A DNA stretch of 5,124 nucleotides from Planctomycetales bacterium (GTDB lineage: Bacteria > Planctomycetota > Planctomycetia > Isosphaerales > Isosphaeraceae): contig DAHZZC010000529.1 of assembly GCA_027435495.1 (NCBI GenBank), positions 1 through 5,124 of the forward strand. Direction: 5' to 3'. The position numbers were made by a program, and so were the translations under genes. Positions 1 through 4,750 of this stretch are shown one piece after another. The notes beneath the pieces are model-generated. The model saw nothing but the letters and a program-made list of their open reading frames with translations, had not been told where the DNA came from and did no database searches. Every line of letters starts with the position of its first letter. Positions within the stretch are counted from its first letter, which is position 1.

Positions 1-14
1 ACGATGGTCAACGC

Positions 15-58
15 TCTCCGATTTCGCTTCGTAGGTTTCCCTTCAGGAGAAATCCTCG
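15..58 (+). promoter_or_regulatory. Short leader with ribosome binding site of the TlpA-like gene
   Basis: The only visible control element is AGGAGA at 45-50, a good Shine-Dalgarno match 8 bases before the ATG at 59. I see no convincing -35/-10 pair in the few bases available, so the promoter or an upstream co-transcribed gene probably lies outside the window. Confidence 0.6.
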
Positions 59-1129
59 ATGTTCCGCTGCCTTCGCTGGTCGATCACCGCCGCTCTCCTC
101 GGCGGGCTGCTCGCGTGGAGCCATCCGGCCGACGCGTCCGACCGTACTGCCCCTCAGATCCTCCAGGAACTCGATTCGATGAAGTCGCCCCCGTTCGACC
201 AGCGACGGGAGGCCGAACCGGGCTATCGGGAGGCCGTCCAGAAACAATACCTCGACCTCCTGGCGCGACGCGACACCCTGATCCTCGACCTCTTCCGACT
301 CGATCCCGATCATCCGAGGCTCCCCGAGCTGATGACCGAGCGATGGAGACGGATGCCCCCCATTCCCCCGAATCCCGATCGGCTGGGCAAGGAAGTGGAT
401 GAGGTCCTGGCCGCAACCCACAACGATCGATTGAAAGCCGAAGCCTTCTATGCCCGTGCTCAGATCGATATCGTCAAGACCGCGCAAACTGGCGTCACCC
501 AACTTGGAGCGGTCGACGATTTTGTGCGAAGGCTCCCCCGCGACGAACGCTCGTCGCAACTTTTGTACATGGTGACACTGTACACAAAAGACGACGGGAT
601 TCGACAGAAATACGAGGCTCGCGTTCTGAATGAGTATCCGAAGTCGAGGGCGGCCAGCGACATTCAGGGGAATCGCCGCCAAGCCGAAGCCCTCGGCAAG
701 CCGTTCGAGCTACGGTTTGACGATGCGATCACCGGCCGGTCGATCGCGATGACGGACCTCAAGGGAAAAGTGGTCGTGATCGACTTCTGGGCCACCTGGT
801 GCGCACCGTGCGTGGCCGGGATGCCACACCTGAAGGAGCTTTATCAGAAGTATCACGACCAGGGGCTGGAGATCATCGGCGTGAGCCTGGACGCCCCGGC
901 CGATCAGGGTGGTCTTCAAAAGCTCCGGGCCTTCGTCCAGGCTCAGCAGATCCGTTGGCCGCAATACTACCTGGGAAACGGCTGGGAGAGCGAATTCACC
1001 AAGTCGTGGGCGATCAACGTTCTGCCGTCGATGTTCCTCGTCGATCGCGACGGAAAGCTGGTTTCGACCCGGGCCGTCGAGGAACTGGACCAGATGATCC
1101 CCAGGCTCCTCGCCAGTCAAAGCAAGTAA
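59..1129 (+). CDS. Exported TlpA-family thioredoxin-like protein
   Basis: A 356-residue predicted thiol-disulfide oxidoreductase acting outside the cytoplasm. Residues about 1-27 form a signal peptide: a short basic start (RCLRW), a hydrophobic core (AALLGGLLAW), then ADA before Ser27 as a likely signal peptidase I site. No lipobox is seen. Residues about 30-205 are charged, probably helical, and match no fold I can name. The thioredoxin domain spans about 212-350: GKVVVIDFWATWCAPC carries the redox pair Cys248/Cys251, and VLPS carries the conserved cis-proline (Pro323), followed by the FLVDRDGKLV strand. The start is supported by AGGAGA at 45-50, 8 bases upstream. TlpA/ResA relatives reduce cytochrome c or other exported proteins; the partner here is unknown. 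It converges on folE with a 54-base gap. Its promoter would lie left of the window. The fold is certain; substrate and redox direction are not. Confidence 0.92.
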   Translation: MFRCLRWSITAALLGGLLAWSHPADASDRTAPQILQELDSMKSPPFDQRREAEPGYREAVQKQYLDLLARRDTLILDLFRLDPDHPRLPELMTERWRRMPPIPPNPDRLGKEVDEVLAATHNDRLKAEAFYARAQIDIVKTAQTGVTQLGAVDDFVRRLPRDERSSQLLYMVTLYTKDDGIRQKYEARVLNEYPKSRAASDIQGNRRQAEALGKPFELRFDDAITGRSIAMTDLKGKVVVIDFWATWCAPCVAGMPHLKELYQKYHDQGLEIIGVSLDAPADQGGLQKLRAFVQAQQIRWPQYYLGNGWESEFTKSWAINVLPSMFLVDRDGKLVSTRAVEELDQMIPRLLASQSK

Positions 1130-1146
1130 AAGAGCGGAGCGAACCA

Positions 1147-1173
1147 GGGCCCCAGCGGAGCACGCCGGGGCCT
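1147..1173. terminator. GC-rich hairpin between convergent genes, possible bidirectional terminator
   Basis: GGGCCCC at 1147-1153 pairs with GGGGCCT at 1167-1173 (six Watson-Crick pairs plus one G-T). After one mismatch, GCG 1155-1157 pairs with CGC 1163-1165 around a 5-base loop. It fills the gap between the stop codons of the TlpA-like gene (1129) and folE (1184), where a shared terminator is expected. Neither strand has a proper run of T directly after the stem, so it is not a textbook intrinsic terminator. The octamer AGCGGAGC occurs twice nearby (1133-1140 and 1154-1161). Confidence 0.4.
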
Positions 1174-1183
1174 CTCCGATCGG

Positions 1184-1858
1184 TCAACCCCGCGACCCCG
1201 AAATCAAGGACATGACCTCGGTCCGGGTCGCCAACTTGTCCTTGAAAGTGCCCCGCATGGCGCTGGTGACGAACGAGCTATCCGACTTGTTCACACCACG
1301 GATTGTCATGCAACTATGGGTGCCCTCGATCACAACGGCGACGCCCTTGGCGTCCAGCTCTCGCATCAGCAATTCGGCGAGCTCCTCGGTGAGTCGCTCC
1401 TGCATCTGGGGCCGCTTCGAGAGGACATCGAGCACGCGGGGGATCTTCGAGAGGCCCACGACCCGGCCGTTCGGGATGTAAGCGACATGGGCCCGGCCGA
1501 CAACGGGCAGCAGATGATGCTCGCAGAAGCTAACGAAACGGATATCCCGGATCAGGACCATTTCATCATACTTCTGGGTAAACAGTTTCTTCAGATGGAA
1601 GCGCGGGTCCTGGTGGAGGCCCTGGAAGACCTCGGCGTACATCCGGGCGACACGGTCGGGCGTCTCACGCAGTCCCTCACGGTCCGGGTCCTCACCGACG
1701 GCCAGGAGGATCTCGCGAACAGCCCGGCGAATCCGGTCGAGGTCCATCGATCCCGTGGCCGGACGAAGGGCGCTCTCGTCGAAATCGTCGACGCCGGAGC
1801 CAACCGATTCGCCGTTGGCGTAGGCCGAGGCCTCCGCGAGAAAGGAATTGATCGCCAT
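1184..1858 (-). CDS. folE: GTP cyclohydrolase I
   Basis: Converts GTP to 7,8-dihydroneopterin triphosphate plus formate in the cytoplasm, the first step of tetrahydrofolate synthesis and also the entry to queuosine. The 224-residue protein has the whole family signature. RETPDRVARMY lies at 64-74. FCEHHLLPVVG at 111-121 supplies zinc ligands Cys112 and His115 plus the following His. A GxxVGLSKIPR-type segment follows at about 131-141. GTHSCMTIRGV at 179-189 supplies the third zinc ligand, Cys183. All zinc-ligand positions are kept, so this is a canonical zinc-dependent type I enzyme. The frame is open 50 codons further upstream, but ATG at 1858 is chosen because GAGGTGAG sits 4 bases before it and family homology starts well downstream. 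Residues 1-36 are a Ser/Ala/Gly/Asp-rich extension of no known role. It lies downstream of the LON-domain gene, with its own likely promoter. Confidence 0.97.
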   Translation of the reverse strand: MAINSFLAEASAYANGESVGSGVDDFDESALRPATGSMDLDRIRRAVREILLAVGEDPDREGLRETPDRVARMYAEVFQGLHQDPRFHLKKLFTQKYDEMVLIRDIRFVSFCEHHLLPVVGRAHVAYIPNGRVVGLSKIPRVLDVLSKRPQMQERLTEELAELLMRELDAKGVAVVIEGTHSCMTIRGVNKSDSSFVTSAMRGTFKDKLATRTEVMSLISGSRG

Positions 1859-1862
1859 TCGT

Positions 1863-1870
1863 CTCACCTC
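1863..1870 (-). promoter_or_regulatory. Ribosome binding site that fixes the folE start
   Basis: On the minus strand GAGGTGAG is followed by ACGA and then ATG. The purine-rich match supports the start at 1858 over the upstream ATG at 2008, which lies inside the likely promoter spacer and has no comparable site. The element also contains the stop codon of a 10-codon open frame in the leader (1864-1896). Confidence 0.7.
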
Positions 1871-1875
1871 GAAGG

Positions 1876-1906
1876 ACCGCCCCCAACCACCTCCATTGTG
1901 GGCGGC
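1876..1906 (-). other. Hairpin in folE leader next to the ribosome binding site
   Basis: Inverted repeat CCGCCC (minus 1905-1900) with GGGCGG (minus 1882-1877), plus one G-U pair at the base in RNA. It leaves a loop of about 17 bases that can form a further short CCAC/GTGG stem. It ends 5 bases before the folE Shine-Dalgarno sequence, so it could influence ribosome access. No known riboswitch class is recognised. Confidence 0.35.
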
Positions 1907-1936
1907 TGAGTCACGCCGAACCGGGCGCCATGTGTT

Positions 1937-1972
1937 GAAGACTTTTCGTAAGTCCCGCAAAATTAGGGACTT
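1937..1972 (-). promoter_or_regulatory. Attenuator-like leader of folE with competing hairpins
   Basis: Near the predicted transcript start, arm 1 AAGTCCC (minus 1972-1966) pairs perfectly over 7 bp with arm 2 GGGACTT (minus 1956-1950), loop 9 bases. Arm 3 AAGTCTT (minus 1944-1938) can instead pair with arm 2 (five Watson-Crick plus two G-U pairs, loop 5). Arms 1 and 3 therefore compete for the same partner. There is no U-run, so it does not look like an intrinsic terminator of the upstream LON-domain gene. Function is inferred only from this geometry. Confidence 0.4.
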
Positions 1973-1987
1973 CCGCAGAACCCTCGT

Positions 1988-2015
1988 ATTGTAGTCCAAT
2001 GGTTGCAAAAATCAA
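1988..2015 (-). promoter_or_regulatory. Candidate sigma70-like promoter of folE
   Basis: On the minus strand TTGATT (2015-2010) is followed by 16 bases and TACAAT (1993-1988), which differs from the -10 consensus at one position. The predicted transcript starts near 1981, giving a leader of about 123 bases. The element begins 16 bases beyond the stop codon of the LON-domain gene in an AT-richer patch, so folE probably has its own promoter in addition to any read-through. Confidence 0.6.
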
Positions 2016-2031
2016 GCCGCGCCCGAGTCGC

Positions 2032-2709
2032 TCAGTTGAGGCTGAAGGGCTGCGGGAATCGTCGGGGGCCGGCCTGGGGATCGTGCCGCCCGCGAAGCAT
2101 CTCGAGAAGAGACGTGACACGCTCCGCCACCCGCGTCTCTTCCAGGAGTGATTGCTTCACGGAAGCGGGCGCGTCAATGGCGTGAGCCATGATGTCAACG
2201 AGACTTCCCAGCGGCAGATTGGAATGGAGGAGGCGTGCGAGGTCGGAATCAAGGTCGTGACTCTGCTTCAGGATCTCGAGGAAGATCCGAATCAGGTCCT
2301 CTCGAAGTGGATCCATCGACGAGGGTGGCTCCTGATCTTCGAGCAGGACCGCCTCGGCGGTTCGATAAGGTTTGGTCGAGGGGATTTCCCGGACAAGTCG
2401 AACACGCTTGCAACCGAGGAGGAGCAAGTGGAATCGTCCGTCGGGAAGTCGTTCGTACTGGACGATCCGCCCGACGCAACCGACCTGGTAGATCGGGACG
2501 GGTTCCAGGCCGGGAGAACCGGCGGCGATCGGGCGCGACTGGACCATGGTGATGAGGTGATCGTCCTTGAGGGCGTCCTCGGTCATCTGGCGGTATCGCG
2601 GCTCGAAGATGTGCAGGGGCAGAATGACGTGGGGGAAAAGCACGACCTTCGGCAAAGGAAACAGCCGGGTCACGCCGGAGAAATCCTGAAGATCGGAATG
2701 GATGTGCAT
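2032..2709 (-). CDS. LON substrate-binding-domain protein (N-terminal Lon domain only)
   Basis: A 225-residue protein made of the domain that in Lon protease recognises substrates, with no AAA+ ATPase or serine-lysine protease part. Residues about 11-110 show the PUA-like beta core: FSGVTRLFPLPKVVLFP, then LPLHIFEPRYRQM, then YQVGCVGRIVQYERLPDGR and FHLLLLGCKRVRL. Residues about 115-210 are the helical half of the domain (DLIRIFLEILKQS, LVDIMAHAIDAP). Stand-alone proteins of this type are common in bacteria; their biochemical role is poorly defined, and adaptor or substrate binding is inferred. The frame stays open far upstream, but ATG at 2709 is chosen because homology begins about 10 residues later and the upstream part is antisense to nth. 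GGGAG lies only 2 bases before the ATG, which is tight; GTG at 2718 is an alternative start. It is divergent from nth and upstream of folE. Confidence 0.92.
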   Translation of the reverse strand: MHIHSDLQDFSGVTRLFPLPKVVLFPHVILPLHIFEPRYRQMTEDALKDDHLITMVQSRPIAAGSPGLEPVPIYQVGCVGRIVQYERLPDGRFHLLLLGCKRVRLVREIPSTKPYRTAEAVLLEDQEPPSSMDPLREDLIRIFLEILKQSHDLDSDLARLLHSNLPLGSLVDIMAHAIDAPASVKQSLLEETRVAERVTSLLEMLRGRHDPQAGPRRFPQPFSLN

Positions 2710-2792
2710 AGCTCCCACGCCGGCGTTCCGCCGGTCCCCGAAGTGTTCCAGAATCGAGGCGCCACGTCCCGCAGCGGCGCTTGACAGGAACG

Positions 2793-2807
2793 GGGACGGA
2801 CCGTCCC
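2793..2807. promoter_or_regulatory. 15-bp palindrome, possible operator or leader hairpin
   Basis: GGGACGG at 2793-2799, a single central base, then CCGTCCC at 2801-2807: a perfect 7-bp inverted repeat in the region between the divergent LON-domain gene and nth. Such symmetry fits a dimeric regulator site. As minus-strand RNA it could form a 6-bp stem with a 3-base loop in the LON-domain gene leader. It also lies just after a perfect TTGACA at 2781-2786, which lacks a good -10 partner. Confidence 0.35.
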
Positions 2808-2909
2808 AATGGATCGACCGAGCTGGAGGCCGAGGCGGGTCGGCTCGTAACGACCAGTCAGGGCGAAGGATTGTTCCACAGGAGGAGATCGGCATCGAAC
2901 ACCGGTCGA

Positions 2910-2938
2910 TTGGATTGTAGTTCTGGGTCGGATATCGA
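2910..2938 (+). promoter_or_regulatory. Weak candidate promoter of nth
   Basis: TTGGAT at 2910-2915, 17 bases, TATCGA at 2933-2938. Each hexamer is only a moderate match, but the placement is right: transcription would start near 2945, just before the ribosome binding site AGGAGG at 2951-2956 and the ATG at 2963. It overlaps the opposite-facing LON-domain promoter almost completely. Confidence 0.3.
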
Positions 2939-2941
2939 CAA
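2914..2941 (-). promoter_or_regulatory. Candidate promoter of the LON-domain gene
   Basis: On the minus strand TTGTCG (2941-2936), 16 bases, then TACAAT (2919-2914). The -10 hexamer and spacing are the same as in the folE candidate promoter. The transcript would begin near 2907 and carry a leader of about 198 bases, unusually long for such a small gene, with the 2793-2807 palindrome inside it. Confidence 0.5.
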
Positions 2942-2962
2942 GCGGGGCGTAGGAGGGTCGCG

Positions 2963-3694
2963 ATGGCAAAAAGCGGGAGGAGCCGGAGCCGAGGTTCGCG
3001 TCCGACGCATGCCGCCCTTGTTGTGGAGGCGCTCCGTCGATTGTATCCGGAGGCGGTCTGTGCCCTGAACCACGCCGACCCGTTCCAGTTGCTTGTGGCG
3101 ACGATCCTCTCGGCCCAGTGTACTGATGCCCGGGTCAACCTGGTGACTCCCGGCCTCTTCCGCCGATATCCCGACGCCCCGAGCCTGGCGATGGCCCGCC
3201 TGGAGGAGCTGGAGGAAGTCATCCGGTCGACCGGGTTTTACCGGGCGAAGGCCCGGAATCTTCTGGCGATGGCCCAACAGGTGGTCGAGCGGCACGGCGG
3301 CGAGATCCCCAGGGAACTCGAGGCGCTGACGGCCCTTAACGGCGTTGGGCGGAAGACCGCCAATGTGGTGCTGGGAACCGCCTTTGGCCGCGCGGAGGGG
3401 GTGGTGGTTGACACGCATGTCAAGCGATTGGCGAGGCGGCTCGGGCTGGCGAAGGGGACGACGCCCGAGCCGATTGAGCGCGAGCTGATGGCGGTGGTTC
3501 CGGCCTCGGAATGGGTCGACCTGAGTCATCGCCTGATCCAGCACGGGCGGAAAGTCTGCACGGCCCGCCGGCCGCGATGCGAGGATTGTCCGCTGGCAGA
3601 GCTCTGCCCTCGCGTCGGCGTCTCCGCCGCGAAGCCGGCCGGGAAACGACCGGCTCGCCCGAAGAAGTCGGCCGGCAAGACACCGGCGGCCTGA
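2963..3694 (+). CDS. nth: Endonuclease III, iron-sulfur base-excision DNA glycosylase/AP lyase
   Basis: A 243-residue repair enzyme that removes oxidised pyrimidines and cuts the strand at abasic sites by beta-elimination. LLVATILSAQCTD at 43-55 matches the family's N-terminal helix region. The helix-hairpin-helix LNGVGRKTANVVL at 125-137 carries catalytic Lys131. VVDTHVKRLARRLGL contains catalytic Asp150. The iron-sulfur loop C-x6-C-x2-C-x5-C is intact (Cys199, 206, 209, 215). Lysine plus aspartate and the cluster favour Nth over MutY, which lacks the lysine. AGGAGG at 2951-2956, 6 bases before ATG 2963, fixes the start. Compared with the roughly 211-residue E. coli enzyme it has a basic N-terminal tail (KSGRSRSRGSR) and a Lys/Ala/Pro-rich C-terminal tail from about residue 221. 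It is followed 99 bases later by metF on the same strand. Confidence 0.97.
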   Translation: MAKSGRSRSRGSRPTHAALVVEALRRLYPEAVCALNHADPFQLLVATILSAQCTDARVNLVTPGLFRRYPDAPSLAMARLEELEEVIRSTGFYRAKARNLLAMAQQVVERHGGEIPRELEALTALNGVGRKTANVVLGTAFGRAEGVVVDTHVKRLARRLGLAKGTTPEPIERELMAVVPASEWVDLSHRLIQHGRKVCTARRPRCEDCPLAELCPRVGVSAAKPAGKRPARPKKSAGKTPAA

Positions 3695-3702
3695 CCGTCG
3701 GC

Positions 3703-3730
3703 TTCACGATTCCTCGGTTGATGTTGTAAG
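3703..3730 (+). promoter_or_regulatory. Weak candidate promoter of metF
   Basis: TTCACG at 3703-3708, 16 bases, TGTAAG at 3725-3730, each matching consensus at four of six positions, in the most AT-rich part of the nth-metF spacer. The start of transcription would be near 3737. metF could equally be read from nth. A 5-bp hairpin (GCCGG 3747-3751 with CCGGC 3758-3762) follows, without a U-run. No SAM or cobalamin riboswitch is visible in the 99-base spacer. Confidence 0.3.
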
Positions 3731-3793
3731 CTGTCTACCGGGTGGGGCCGGACGGGACCGGCGGATCGTCGGGACGGAGGACGCGGGGCGACC

Positions 3794-4717
3794 ATGCACA
3801 TCAGGGACATCTTCGAGCAGCGGCCGACGACATTCAGCTTCGAATTCTTCCCGCCGAAGACCGATCGGGCCTCCGAGGACCTTTTCCGGACGATCGCGGA
3901 CCTGCAATCGCTTCGTCCCTCCTTTGTCTCGGTGACCTACGGCGCTGGCGGGTCGACGCGCGAGCGGACCCACGATTTGATCGTCCGCATCCAGAAGGAA
4001 ACCGAACTGACGGCGATCTCGCACCTGACCTGCGTCTGCCACAGCCGGGAGGAGCTGGCCGCGATTCTCGACCGGTATGCCGACTCCCGGATTGAGAACA
4101 TCCTTGCCCTGGGCGGCGACCCTCCCCGTGGCATGGAGGGCTACGACCGGAGCCGCGACGCCTTTCAGTACGCCGAGCAACTGGTCGCCTTCATCCGATC
4201 GCGTGCGAAGGTTCCGGACTCGCGCGGGTTCGGCGTCGGCGTTGCTGGCTTCCCCGAGGGCCATCCCGGTACGCCCAATCGGGTCAAGGAGATGGACCAC
4301 CTCAAGCGAAAGGTCGACGCAGGCGCGGATTATCTCTGCACGCAGCTCTTCTTCTGCAATGCCGACTTTTACGACTTCCGCGAGCGTTGCGAGCTGGCTG
4401 GGATTCGGGTCCCCCTCCTGGCCGGGATCATGCCGATCACCTCGCGGGAGAACATGGCCCGGATGGCGGAGCTTGCCCTGGGAATGCGGTTCCCCGCCCG
4501 GCTCCAGCGTGCGATTGCCCGGTGCGGCGACGATCCCGAGGCTGTCGCGAAGGTCGGTATCCACTGGGCCACCGAGCAATGCCGGGACCTGCTCGACAAT
4601 GAGGTCCGCGGCCTTCACTTCTATACCCTCAACCGGTCGGACGCCACCCGTCGGATCTACGAGAACCTGGGCGTGAAGGATTCCGCTGCGCTCGAGAAAC
4701 GGCCGGTCGCGGTCTGA
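3794..4717 (+). CDS. metF: 5,10-Methylenetetrahydrofolate reductase
   Basis: A 307-residue cytoplasmic flavoenzyme that reduces 5,10-methylene-THF to 5-methyl-THF, the methyl donor for methionine synthase. It is a single TIM-barrel domain of normal bacterial MetF length, lacking the C-terminal regulatory half found in eukaryotes. Family motifs run in order: FSFEFFPPK with the catalytic Glu17, SVTYGAGGS at 46-54, the HLTCV strand at 77-81, LALGGDPP with flavin-contacting Asp109, the VAGFPEGHP segment at about 150-158, CTQLFF with substrate-binding Gln184, and PLLAGIMPI at 207-215. No key residue is missing. ATG 3794 is preceded by GGAGG at 3776-3780 (rather far, 13 bases) and GGGG at 3785-3788 (5 bases). 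queG begins 33 bases after its stop, so the two are probably one transcript. Identification is firm; the electron donor (NADH or ferredoxin) cannot be told. Confidence 0.97.
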   Translation: MHIRDIFEQRPTTFSFEFFPPKTDRASEDLFRTIADLQSLRPSFVSVTYGAGGSTRERTHDLIVRIQKETELTAISHLTCVCHSREELAAILDRYADSRIENILALGGDPPRGMEGYDRSRDAFQYAEQLVAFIRSRAKVPDSRGFGVGVAGFPEGHPGTPNRVKEMDHLKRKVDAGADYLCTQLFFCNADFYDFRERCELAGIRVPLLAGIMPITSRENMARMAELALGMRFPARLQRAIARCGDDPEAVAKVGIHWATEQCRDLLDNEVRGLHFYTLNRSDATRRIYENLGVKDSAALEKRPVAV

Positions 4718-4722
4718 TTCGA

Positions 4723-4742
4723 GGAGGGAACGCCCAGGCGAG
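4723..4742 (+). promoter_or_regulatory. Ribosome binding region of queG, ambiguous start
   Basis: GGAGG at 4723-4727 is the best Shine-Dalgarno match after the metF stop, but it is 14 bases from GTG 4742 and 23 bases from ATG 4751. AGGCGAG at 4736-4742 is a poorer match with better spacing (8 bases) to ATG 4751. The start could therefore be GTG 4742 (three extra residues) or ATG 4751. Confidence 0.4.
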
Positions 4743-4750
4743 TGACCACG

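Noticed and set aside
8..682. 224-codon minus-strand open frame opposite the TlpA-like gene
   Set aside because: Shadow frame: no recognisable motif, and the opposite strand has a signal peptide, ribosome binding site and thioredoxin domain.
1316..1909. 197-codon plus-strand frame opposite folE
   Set aside because: Antisense shadow of a strongly conserved enzyme; no motifs of its own.
1859..2008. 50-codon N-terminal extension of FolE starting at 2008
   Set aside because: It would place the start inside the predicted promoter spacer and lacks a good ribosome binding site, whereas ATG 1858 has GAGGTGAG directly upstream.
2781..2809. Perfect TTGACA at 2781-2786 as an nth promoter
   Set aside because: The bases at the right distance (TCCCAA or CCCAAT) are poor -10 elements and the resulting leader would be over 150 bases.
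2710..3222. 171-codon upstream extension of the LON-domain frame
   Set aside because: It crosses the divergent promoter region, runs antisense to nth and has a low-complexity, non-homologous translation; the domain begins just after ATG 2709.
3695..3793. SAM or cobalamin riboswitch upstream of metF
   Set aside because: The 99-base spacer is too short for cobalamin riboswitches and shows only one 5-bp hairpin, with no recognisable riboswitch core.
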